From assembly GCA_022566355.1 (NCBI GenBank), contig JADFJB010000121.1, positions 1 through 13,664 on the forward strand: a stretch of 13,664 bases of DNA, written 5' to 3'. Positions within the stretch are counted from its first letter, which is position 1. Every line of letters starts with the position of its first letter. The notes beneath the pieces were generated by a model. The model did not search any database and had not been told where the DNA came from. It saw only the letters and a list, made by a program, of their open reading frames with translations. The stretch comes from a candidate division KSB1 bacterium (GTDB lineage Bacteria > Zhuqueibacterota > JdFR-76 > DREG01). The position numbers were made by a program, and so were the translations under genes. Shown here in pieces: positions 1-6,761 of this stretch.

Positions 1-161
1 TTCTCCCAGGTGATGTCAAACTGCACAAAAGCGACGTGATTAAGTGCATCTTGTCCTGTGACTGTGGAGTTGCTAACCACCACATCGTTGGCAAATGCGG
101 TTTGGAAACCAAAGAGACTAAGCGCCACTAGGGTCATACTTCTTAAAATTGTACGCATCAT
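1..161 (-). CDS. Secreted protein, 5' part only (probable SUMF1/formylglycine-generating-enzyme family)
   Basis: This is the N-terminal 53 residues of a minus-strand gene that runs off the left edge. It opens with MMRTILRSMT, a hydrophobic stretch (LVALSLFGF) and a likely signal-peptidase site near TAFA-ND. The mature start, roughly VVVSNSTVTGQDALNH followed by VQFDITWEN, resembles from memory the N-terminal beta domain (VSNVSLTGQ..., VQFDLSWEN) of secreted SUMF1/EgtB/PvdO-type proteins in Bacteroidota and KSB1 genomes. The catalytic domain is outside the window, so the family call rests on this leader alone. Two adjacent ATGs are possible. The outer one (159-161) has an excellent ribosome binding site, AAAGGAG at 167-173, five bases upstream. 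No partner gene is visible upstream on the same strand; the region behind it is a repeat-rich intergenic stretch. Confidence 0.6.
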   Translation of the reverse strand, partial: MMRTILRSMTLVALSLFGFQTAFANDVVVSNSTVTGQDALNHVAFVQFDITWE

Positions 162-166
162 GTTAA

Positions 167-173
167 CTCCTTT
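167..173 (-). promoter_or_regulatory. Strong ribosome binding site (AAAGGAG)
   Basis: Read on the minus strand, AAAGGAG sits five bases before the ATG at 159-161. It fixes the start of the truncated secreted-protein gene at the left edge. Confidence 0.7.
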
Positions 174-339
174 GAATTGTAGGGTTGTATGGTTTATAAA
201 AAGGAACCTGGTTTTTTTAACCCTAATAATAGTGACTTATTTTTTTTGTTATTTGTTTGGGTACTAAGTTCAAAAAACAAGGATTAGTTTTGTTTTTCAT
301 CAGATAATATCCTTTTGATTGTATCAACATGCGATTCAT

Positions 340-356
340 TGTCTCACCGTGAGACA
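340..356. promoter_or_regulatory. 17-bp perfect palindrome, operator-like
   Basis: TGTCTCAC-C-GTGAGACA is an exact 8-bp inverted repeat around a single central base. It lies about 180 bp upstream of the minus-strand start at 161. The one-base centre is too tight for a good RNA hairpin, so a dimeric DNA-binding protein is a more natural reading than a terminator. A TGTCTCA half-site recurs at 9346-9352, shortly before the kinase array. No regulator is identified. Confidence 0.4.
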
Positions 357-542
357 CTTCCATCACTTTTGATAGTATGAAAAATCTGACATGGTGAAAA
401 TAGATGGGTGATAATGAAATCGTTAACCTCTTAATAATTTATAACTTATAAACTAAACATCTAAAATATTATGTAAATCCTTTCGAGTAATCTCAACAGA
501 CTCCAGTAAGTATTATTTCAAGAATTGTGCCACGCTTAGTGG

Positions 543-661
543 CTGGATCCTGGATGCTGGATACCAGATGCTGGATGCTAGATGCTAGATACTGGATGCT
601 GGATGCTGGATGCTAGATACCAGATACCAGATGCCGGATGGCGGATGGCGGATGCCGGATG
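543..661. repeat. Heptanucleotide tandem array, 17 units (consensus CTGGATG)
   Basis: Seventeen consecutive 7-bp units fill exactly 119 bp without a phase break. Variants include CTGGATG, CTGGATA, CCAGATG, CTAGATG, CTAGATA, CCGGATG and GCGGATG. Variation is concentrated in the first three bases and the last base, while GAT at positions 4-6 is invariant. There is no sign of coding use. The layout recalls the short tandemly repeated sequences known from cyanobacteria and some other genomes, but the unit is different. A further two-unit echo, GGCTGGATGCTGGAT, lies at 746-760 beside the first hairpin element. Confidence 0.85.
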
Positions 662-665
662 CTGA

Positions 666-745
666 CAAGCGAAATCACAAATAACAAAATACAAATCTCA
701 ATTAAATCTCAAATTCAAAAAATCAAAATTACCAAACAGAATTAA
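666..745. repeat. Degenerate A-rich CAAAT/AAATC array
   Basis: This 80-bp stretch consists of loosely repeated CAAATA, AAATCTCAA and AAATTCAAAA blocks. It is purine- and A-rich on the plus strand, with no open frame of interest. It sits directly between the heptanucleotide array and the first hairpin element and looks like another decayed simple-repeat tract. Confidence 0.45.
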
Positions 746-760
746 GGCTGGATGCTGGAT

Positions 761-822
761 TTCCCCTCTTGAGAGGGGAAGAAAATCCCGCCCGGACGGG
801 ATTTTCAGGGGTGTGTAAAAAT
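761..822. repeat. Double-hairpin repeat element, copy 1
   Basis: Two perfect inverted repeats are adjacent. TTCCCCTC pairs with GAGGGGAA (761-768 with 773-780, loop TTGA), and GAAAATCCCG pairs with CGGGATTTTC (781-790 with 797-806, loop CCCGGA). A GGGGTGTG tail follows. A diverged second copy starts at 996 with the same order of parts. This argues for a dispersed palindromic (REP/MITE-like) element rather than a single-use terminator. Confidence 0.65.
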
Positions 823-832
823 TAGTGCGGAG

Positions 833-848
833 CCGACATGAATGTCGG
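833..848. repeat. Small palindrome CCGACAT-GA-ATGTCGG
   Basis: A perfect 7-bp inverted repeat with a two-base centre lies just after hairpin element copy 1. There is no T-tract and no flanking gene within 300 bp. It is probably part of the same dispersed-repeat mosaic. Confidence 0.45.
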
Positions 849-890
849 TTTACAACTCCACATTATCCATTCTCCCCTTCTCTGTTCTCG

Positions 891-956
891 TCTTTTCTTT
901 TTTTCCTTTTCCTTTTTCCTTTTTCCTTTTACCTTGTCACTTTGCTACTTTGTTAC
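891..956. repeat. Pyrimidine-rich heptad-like array (TTTTTCC)
   Basis: Units TTTTCC, TTTTTCC, TTTTTCC, TTTTACC, TTGTCAC, TTTGCTAC and TTTGTTAC run in series from 907 to 956, after a related T/C-rich lead-in from 891. The spacing is mostly seven bases, drifting to eight at the 3' end. It is a second simple array with near-heptad spacing, in the same intergenic region as the CTGGATG array but unrelated in sequence. Confidence 0.6.
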
Positions 957-995
957 TAAGGTGGAATTAGGAGGTTAGTTGTTGATTGTTGGAAT

Positions 996-1053
996 TCCCC
1001 TCTTTGAAAGAGGAAGAAAATCATCCCGTCCAGTAGTGGGATTGTGCAACGTA
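996..1053. repeat. Double-hairpin repeat element, diverged copy 2
   Basis: The copy begins TTCCCCTCTTTG and contains the perfect inverted repeat CCTCTTT-G-AAAGAGG (999-1013). It then runs through GAAGAAAATC into a decayed second hairpin around CATCCCGTCC...GTGGGATTG. The order and wording match copy 1 at 761-822, with small insertions and substitutions, most of them in the second stem. Confidence 0.5.
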
Positions 1054-1123
1054 AGCCGCAGGAGCTTGTGTTAAAAACTGGTATAGGAAAAGATTTATTT
1101 AGTGATAAGATAGAGAAAAGGAT

Positions 1124-1158
1124 AAATTGGGTTCAATTAAATTAGTAAATCCCAATTT
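1124..1158 (-). terminator. Possible terminator of the CotH-DUF4956 operon
   Basis: AAATTGGG (1124-1131) and CCCAATTT (1151-1158) form a perfect 8-bp stem with a 19-base loop, about 50 bp past the DUF4956 stop. On the minus strand the stem is followed by a T-rich ATCCTTTTC. The loop is large and the stem weak, so this is only a candidate. Confidence 0.3.
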
Positions 1159-1208
1159 CCCCCTTAAATTATACGTCTGAATTAGGTGTCATCGTATGCA
1201 ATATAAAT

Positions 1209-1874
1209 TCACTCTTCATCAAAGAAAAACCTGATTTGACTTATCGCAGGAATATTGTTCAGCGCTTTAATCAATAGAGAACTTTTATCCTTATTTTTTA
1301 AAACAAGATAAAATGATATTTCATAAATATCATTTTCCTCAAGTGATTGCATATTCACCAATCTAAATTTCTTACAAAATTTTCCTAATATGGGTAAATA
1401 AGGCGGTTTATCGTCCGGTAATTCGCAATTGAATTGAAGTAGAAACTCACGTTTTGAAGGAGCGGCGTAATTCAATTTGAATAGGCCCAACATCATAACC
1501 CCAATGAAAAGGGTTCCTAAAAGAGCAATCAGTCTTAATCCTACTCCGGCTGCCATGCCGACTGCCAGGGAAAAAAATATAAAAACAATATCGTGAGTAT
1601 CCTTTACAGCTGTTCGAAAACGAATGATAGACATGGCGCCAACCAGCCCAAATGCACGAGCTAAATTATTGCCGATGACCATAATCACCAAGGCTGTGAT
1701 CATCGCCAACACGACCATGGTTTGAACAAATTTAGCAGAATAGTTGGGTCCATTGTAAATGGAACGATACACTGCTGATATGATGAGTCCGCAAGCTAGC
1801 GCCACAATTAAATTACCGAGCAGCTGCTCAGCATTTATGGAAGTAATAAATAGATTTTGAAAGCCGTCTAACAT
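1209..1874 (-). CDS. DUF4956 family membrane protein
   Basis: A 221-residue protein with four likely transmembrane helices near residues 18-36, 50-68, 95-112 and 114-133, then a soluble, probably cytoplasmic tail of about 85 residues. Between helices 2 and 3 it carries FGLVGAMSIIRFRTAVKD, the conserved polar segment I recognise as the hallmark of DUF4956. The family has no established activity, but from general knowledge its genes commonly sit next to VTC-domain polyphosphate polymerases, as here: the gene starts only five bases after the VTC stop. It is the last gene of the minus-strand operon. A purine-rich GAGG inside the VTC C-terminus lies somewhat far from the ATG, so translational coupling is likely. 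A role as membrane anchor or channel for a VTC product is inference. Confidence 0.85.
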   Translation of the reverse strand: MLDGFQNLFITSINAEQLLGNLIVALACGLIISAVYRSIYNGPNYSAKFVQTMVVLAMITALVIMVIGNNLARAFGLVGAMSIIRFRTAVKDTHDIVFIFFSLAVGMAAGVGLRLIALLGTLFIGVMMLGLFKLNYAAPSKREFLLQFNCELPDDKPPYLPILGKFCKKFRLVNMQSLEENDIYEISFYLVLKNKDKSSLLIKALNNIPAISQIRFFFDEE

Positions 1875-1879
1875 GTTTT

Positions 1880-2677
1880 TCAGGCAACCTCAAGAAAGTT
1901 TTGATCATTGATTGATGCCATCTTCTTCTGGGCAAATTCCAATCTGTCTATTTTTAATCCTTTTTGCTTATGCGAATCCAAACAAATCGTATACTTAGAC
2001 AATGCACGTTGTCGCAATTCTAACGATCCGATCGCATAATTTAACCAGGAGGGGAAATGCAATTGTGTTTTTATTTCAAGTATAAAATAATTCGGAAACG
2101 CTCTAACAAAATTTACTTCTTTAAACAAACCATCTATCGACACCCTGATTTTACTCCGTAATTTCTTATCGAATGTAATTCTAAGATCTTGGTTAAATTT
2201 ATAATAATATGCTTCTCTTTCATAATTGATCAGAATCTTCGGCATTAATGCTAAATTGTTTATGTGAAATAAGAAGTTTAATGCGTTCGTCTTTGTTAAG
2301 CCATTTCCACACTTCGAACCTATAAATTTATCCACATCTCCTGTTTCAATCAAAGACGATAGATCGCGATATTCAACGGATGCGCGAGTCTTGGTAATCG
2401 CTGCATCATTTTTCCGTTTTATTTCAAGGAATACCTGTTCATCACCCATAAATTCGTTATACCCCCTGATCCTTATCTTTTTTCTTTTTCTTATTCCTTC
2501 AATTTTCTCATGATAAAAACTAAAATTTAATGTATCGTAATACAAACTACGAACGGTATATTCCTTTTTTTGCCGCATTGCCGCATATTTATCCAGGCTC
2601 ACATATTTTGCAATATAATCCCTGATATGGGTCAACATCTCATTAGGTACTAAGTATTTATATTCTATCCTACCCAT
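1880..2677 (-). CDS. VTC-domain polyphosphate polymerase
   Basis: A 265-residue single-domain protein. VTC domains form a tunnel-shaped triphosphate-tunnel fold, which in yeast Vtc4 makes polyphosphate from ATP. The expected phosphate- and metal-binding residues are all visible: K7 in EYKYLV, R69 and R71 in KKIRIRGY, E85 and K87 in FLEIKRK, R154 in YEREAYY, R166 in LRITFD, E201 and K203 in FILEIKT, and K228 in LSKYTICL. SLYYDTL near residue 45 is also typical. The protein has no signal peptide or membrane helix and should be cytoplasmic, probably tethered through the DUF4956 partner encoded five bases downstream. It starts seven bases after the HlyD-like stop and lacks a clear Shine-Dalgarno sequence, consistent with coupling. 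With all catalytic positions present I infer activity; the nucleotide donor is unproven. Confidence 0.88.
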   Translation of the reverse strand: MGRIEYKYLVPNEMLTHIRDYIAKYVSLDKYAAMRQKKEYTVRSLYYDTLNFSFYHEKIEGIRKRKKIRIRGYNEFMGDEQVFLEIKRKNDAAITKTRASVEYRDLSSLIETGDVDKFIGSKCGNGLTKTNALNFLFHINNLALMPKILINYEREAYYYKFNQDLRITFDKKLRSKIRVSIDGLFKEVNFVRAFPNYFILEIKTQLHFPSWLNYAIGSLELRQRALSKYTICLDSHKQKGLKIDRLEFAQKKMASINDQNFLEVA

Positions 2678-2684
2678 AGCTTTT

Positions 2685-3749
2685 TTAGATCAAAATTGAC
2701 TTTATCATTTGAAATAAATACGGTAATGGCTTTAACGAATTTAGAGTAATCGAACATGGAATGATGAATCCAAATGGCAGCCGGTTATCGGAATTATTTA
2801 ATTCAGCATACACAAGAAACACTTGCTCATTGTTTATGATTCGTGAAACTGCTTCTTTGCGAACGATTTTACCAAAAGCATAATCCTTTATTGGTATTTC
2901 AAAAGTTACACGTTGTGTTAAATCGAGATCGTTAAAATAATTTATTTTCACCGGCATCAAGACGATACCGGTTGGTTCACCAATAGTAAGCAATGTATCA
3001 CTTGAGATACTTGGATAGATTATTCCACTGATCGGACTTATCAATGTGAAATCTTTAAATCGTTCTTTTAATACTTGCAGCTCCGTTTCAATAGACTCAA
3101 TTTCAGATTTTAAATATTGAATTTGTTCCGGTTTAGCTCCCGACTGAACGACTTGAAGATGAGCTCTCGCGATCGATTGTTCAATTTCATAGGCTATTTT
3201 TATATTTTTGGTTATTTCAAAATCCTCTCTGGAAATTAACTTTGATTGGTACAGTGAATCTTGCCTGGAATAGATCCTATTTTGATTCAACAGGTTTACT
3301 TGTGCAAGGGCAAGCTTTTCTTTCGCTTCTATGATAACTTCTTGCTTCTCTCCGGCAATATTTACCTGAAGTGATGCTTTGGCTAAAGCAAGCTCCCGGG
3401 ATAGCCCCGATAATCTTAAAAGAAGAGCGTTAGATTTAAAAACACCCACAGTATCACCAGGATTGATAATGTTTTTAGCAAAAATAGTTGGAGAAAGTTG
3501 AAATTGTACTGCATCTCCCCGGTCGATTTGAACTGCAGAATAATCCCTTATGAGACCGGTTCTGTGATCGTATAAGGTGGATATTATACTGCCATCATCC
3601 CCTCTTTGTAAAACCCATTCTCTTGTGTGAATTATTTTTCCGGGTACTTTTATAGTATAAGGAATTGTAATCGGCAGGAAATGTAACACTCCAATACCCA
3701 TTACAACTAATGCTATAACATACCCCGTCCTTTTCACTTTGGAATCCAT
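2685..3749 (-). CDS. HlyD-like membrane fusion / periplasmic adaptor protein
   Basis: A 354-residue protein with a short cytoplasmic N-terminus (MDSKVKR) and one transmembrane helix at about residues 9-27. A beta-rich segment follows, then an alpha-helical coiled coil at about 113-233 (LAKASLQVN..., LAQVNLLNQ..., IESIETELQVLKER). The second half of a biotinyl-lipoyl barrel begins at 234 (FTLISPISGIIYP), and a C-terminal beta domain completes it. The first lipoyl half is around PGDTVGVFKSN (97-107). This is the architecture of HlyD/RND/ABC adaptors, but no transporter or outer-membrane channel gene is in the window, so its pump is unknown. It lies 84 bp after CotH and seven bases before VTC on the same strand. 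The start has no obvious Shine-Dalgarno sequence. Confidence 0.82.
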   Translation of the reverse strand: MDSKVKRTGYVIALVVMGIGVLHFLPITIPYTIKVPGKIIHTREWVLQRGDDGSIISTLYDHRTGLIRDYSAVQIDRGDAVQFQLSPTIFAKNIINPGDTVGVFKSNALLLRLSGLSRELALAKASLQVNIAGEKQEVIIEAKEKLALAQVNLLNQNRIYSRQDSLYQSKLISREDFEITKNIKIAYEIEQSIARAHLQVVQSGAKPEQIQYLKSEIESIETELQVLKERFKDFTLISPISGIIYPSISSDTLLTIGEPTGIVLMPVKINYFNDLDLTQRVTFEIPIKDYAFGKIVRKEAVSRIINNEQVFLVYAELNNSDNRLPFGFIIPCSITLNSLKPLPYLFQMIKSILI

Positions 3750-3833
3750 TTGAGTTTTGTCTTTTAATTTAGCTTAAAAATAATACCCCGAGATTCAAAC
3801 CGGAATTGCAATGATCAACGTTATTCATCAGGT

Positions 3834-6761
3834 TTATTTTAACAAAAGCATCCTGCGAATCTGGCTGAATCCGTTTGTCCATAACCTGTAAAAATAAACG
3901 CCGGAAGCGTTGCTTGCAGACGCATTCCAATTTATGTGGTGGATTCCTGCTTCAAATTCTTTATCTATAAGAGTAACGACTTCTCTACCCATAATATCGA
4001 AAATCTTTATCCGAACATGGTTTCTATTTGGGATTTGAAACGATATCGTTGTCGCAGGATTAAACGGATTCGGATAGTTCTGTTCCAATAAGAACGATCC
4101 TGGAATGCTCTCGAAAGCCAGGGCTTCAACTGCTGTAATGATCTGATTTACCGATCCGGGAGAACCATGTTTTATCGATGCCGACCAATTTTGAGCAATC
4201 GCGTTATCCAGTTCCGGAGAATTTAATGCAAGAGTTGCTCCAATGCCATCTGCTTGCAGCGGCCAGGGCGCCGTATCATCATAGGTCAGGGAATCGACGA
4301 TTTGTCCATTTGCGTTGATCAGGTATATTGACTCACCTGCGTTGTCTAAATTAAAATCAAACTCCGCTACCAATGGCTTAACAGTCGGGAAGAATCGGCT
4401 AAATTCAGTGGTATCACTACTGAGTACCAAAAATTTATGGGCTGCCAGGATACTTCCCACCGGAAAGACAAAATTATGGCTTTCATCGCCATCTCTAAAA
4501 CTCCAGTTTGACAAATCGAAAGAAGCGTCGCTGTCGTTATAAAATTCGATCCAATCTTTAGGATCAAAATACTGAGCCGAGTGATAATTAATCTCATTGA
4601 TTACAACAAACCCGGAAGAATTGGCATCAAGTTCAAATAAGGCAGTGGCAGAAATATCACCATTTAGAGGAATCGTCACAGTAGGAGAAACATCCGCTAT
4701 ATCACCGGTCCACTCGATAAACTTGTAACCAGGATTTGGGATGGCAGCCAACTCGATCGGAATTCCTTTAAAATATTGTCCGTTCCAAACGGATTCCCAC
4801 ACACTTATATTTTTGTTCAGTAAAATACTCCCGCCATTGAGAGAAGCAATGTTCAAAGTAACTTGCGCCGGACCAGGGATACTAAATTCAGCAAGAATGT
4901 TGGTACGCACATCCTCGACTCGATTTTCCGCAAATGATTTTAATTCATCAATTTCAAAATGCCAATCTTCATTGGACAATCCCCAACGTTGCAAATGAAA
5001 CTGCATTTCCGGATCCAGTTCAGCCAGCATGTTGTCAATTTTTGCAAGGACAATGCCGGGTTGCCAAATCGTATTCAGATAATCGGCATAGCGATTTATG
5101 AAATCTCTTTTGAAGGCCTCATTTTCAAGCAATTTACGAAATAAGAATGTCGACCACGGCGGATTGGGCCATTCAGGTCCATTTGGTTCGGTGGCAAAGT
5201 CAAACATGTTAGTGTATCCAAAATTTTGAGTACTTCCCAACTTGAAACCGTCATCGAGATCAAAAACCAGCCAACGCCACTTACCATCTGAAGTTCTGGG
5301 CCGCCAATACTTAAGATTCCATCCGGGCCAATCTACATTAGCGAAATAAAGCTGTGATACCATGTAGTCCAGATAGTTGTCCATGTCCAATTGTGATTTT
5401 AGGTATTCATAGCTGTATTCCAGGGACATATCGTGACTGGCAATATATGCAAGCATCGCATTATAATGGATGTTATCTCCATGGATCACTTCTTGCTCAT
5501 TTTCCAGCATATCAAGGTTTACTTCGCTTATCCCGTGGTGTGCTTCAATATAATGCTCGTTTAATTTCTCTCTTATGTTTAATATGCCCCAATATTCACC
5601 ATTTAAGTAAACCACTGCCGGACGATAGGACTGTGTCTCGATATCCAGATCTTTGATGAGGCTTTGCAGCAGTGGATCCCGGATATGGGCGGCCTCGAAG
5701 TCGCCGCCGGAATTGCGCAATATGAACGATTCGTATTCATTGAAAGGGAGATCGGGAAATAAGCGATGCTTAATGCTGGAAGGCCCATATTTATCCCGGG
5801 CAAATATGGCAAATGATTTTTGCGGGAACTCCCGGGTCCAACCGCCATGGATTTTCATTCCGGCTGCCTTACTGTAACTTTCGATACCGTCCGGTTCAAA
5901 TAACTCAAGAAAAATGGGGATTTCCCTGTTACTATTATAGTTAACATAAATTCCATCGGCACTATCCCAGAGATTGGCCGGATTTGTGGTAATTGAAACG
6001 ATGGCCATATCGGTTTGTTTATTGATTACATAGGTATGGGTTCTCGTCACTTCAGAAAGCACACCTGATGACATGATTCTTGCACGAACCACACTTGTCT
6101 CACTAATTTCCAGAGGAGTTGAATAAACAGAGGAGATTGCAGACGGTTTGGTACCATCGAGAGTATAGTAAACGATTGCACCTGGGATTACCGTGGACAA
6201 GGATAAGGTTACTGCACTGGAATAAAGGCCGCGTTTAATTGAGTAGGTTGGGACCTCCAGGATAATTGAATCAAAACCCTGGGTATCGTTGGCACGAAGC
6301 GGAGTCGGTTCTTTGAAATAAAACCAGTTATCGCTGCCATCCAGTTGACGGCCATAAGAAACGTCAGTGGCCATTTCACCCAAAGCAACGGAATCTGGTA
6401 TTTCGCCGCCGGGTTTGGTTAAGTACAGGGTCTCACCTGATGCGTCTATCCTGAAATTGGTGTGGGTTCCGGCCCTGTCTTTACCCGATGCAAACACCAG
6501 TAAGAATTCGTTAGGAGCCAAATAAGTTTCAGTGAATACCCATTTATAGGGTAGTGTACTTTCATCGGAAAGGCCATAACCTGTTAAGTCAACCAGGAAA
6601 CTTCCGCTGTTGTAGATTTCGATCCAATCCGAAGAATCGCCATCTTCATCTGTAATCGATGAAGTATTTGAAGACAGTACTTCGTTTATGACGATTGTTT
6701 GTGAAAGAAGCGGGACGGCGGACATCAAAAGTATTGTACAAAAGAAAAAAAATATTCGCAT
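3834..6761 (-). CDS. Secreted CotH-domain protein with lamin-tail domains and a type IX sorting signal
   Basis: A 975-residue multidomain surface protein. The signal peptide (MRIFFFFCTILLMSAVPLLS) precedes a lamin-tail domain (about 22-150, INEVLSSN, DWIEIYNSG). Next is a chitobiase/hexosaminidase C-terminal-like beta domain (about 170-246, YYTLDGTKPS), then the CotH domain (about 280-625). An InlB B-repeat-like segment follows (about 634-710, GYKFIEWTGD), a second lamin-tail domain (about 717-870), and a type IX sorting domain (about 888-975, NYPNPFNPAT, GVYFYRL, ending LLLK). CotH of Bacillus is an atypical kinase of spore-coat proteins; its conserved acidic metal motif is seen here as FDLDDGF (D501, D503). 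KSFAIFARDKYG (315-326) and HGGWTREFPQKS fit the N-lobe. It is the first gene of the operon. AAGGA lies nine bases before the ATG. Kinase activity in this protein is unproven. Confidence 0.88.
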   Translation of the reverse strand: MRIFFFFCTILLMSAVPLLSQTIVINEVLSSNTSSITDEDGDSSDWIEIYNSGSFLVDLTGYGLSDESTLPYKWVFTETYLAPNEFLLVFASGKDRAGTHTNFRIDASGETLYLTKPGGEIPDSVALGEMATDVSYGRQLDGSDNWFYFKEPTPLRANDTQGFDSIILEVPTYSIKRGLYSSAVTLSLSTVIPGAIVYYTLDGTKPSAISSVYSTPLEISETSVVRARIMSSGVLSEVTRTHTYVINKQTDMAIVSITTNPANLWDSADGIYVNYNSNREIPIFLELFEPDGIESYSKAAGMKIHGGWTREFPQKSFAIFARDKYGPSSIKHRLFPDLPFNEYESFILRNSGGDFEAAHIRDPLLQSLIKDLDIETQSYRPAVVYLNGEYWGILNIREKLNEHYIEAHHGISEVNLDMLENEQEVIHGDNIHYNAMLAYIASHDMSLEYSYEYLKSQLDMDNYLDYMVSQLYFANVDWPGWNLKYWRPRTSDGKWRWLVFDLDDGFKLGSTQNFGYTNMFDFATEPNGPEWPNPPWSTFLFRKLLENEAFKRDFINRYADYLNTIWQPGIVLAKIDNMLAELDPEMQFHLQRWGLSNEDWHFEIDELKSFAENRVEDVRTNILAEFSIPGPAQVTLNIASLNGGSILLNKNISVWESVWNGQYFKGIPIELAAIPNPGYKFIEWTGDIADVSPTVTIPLNGDISATALFELDANSSGFVVINEINYHSAQYFDPKDWIEFYNDSDASFDLSNWSFRDGDESHNFVFPVGSILAAHKFLVLSSDTTEFSRFFPTVKPLVAEFDFNLDNAGESIYLINANGQIVDSLTYDDTAPWPLQADGIGATLALNSPELDNAIAQNWSASIKHGSPGSVNQIITAVEALAFESIPGSFLLEQNYPNPFNPATTISFQIPNRNHVRIKIFDIMGREVVTLIDKEFEAGIHHINWNASASNASGVYFYRLWTNGFSQIRRMLLLK

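Larger units (their letters stand above)
162..1208. other. About 1 kb of gene-free, repeat-rich intergenic sequence
   Basis: I see no convincing coding frame here on either strand. The interval holds the upstream region of the left-edge gene, the palindrome at 340-356, three simple-repeat tracts, two copies of the double-hairpin element, and a stem-loop just below the operon end. Concentration of unrelated repeats in one gap suggests a tolerated insertion and expansion site. Confidence 0.7.

Noticed and set aside
273-297. AAAAACAA/TTGTTTTT stem as a terminator
   Set aside because: The stem is almost entirely A-T, and no gene ends nearby on the plus strand.
543-661. CRISPR array
   Set aside because: Units are 7 bp with no spacers and no cas genes are nearby; it is a simple tandem repeat.
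5354-5656. 100-codon plus-strand frame inside the CotH gene
   Set aside because: It is antisense to the CotH domain, rich in Cys, Pro and Ser in a pattern typical of shadow frames, and has no family signature.
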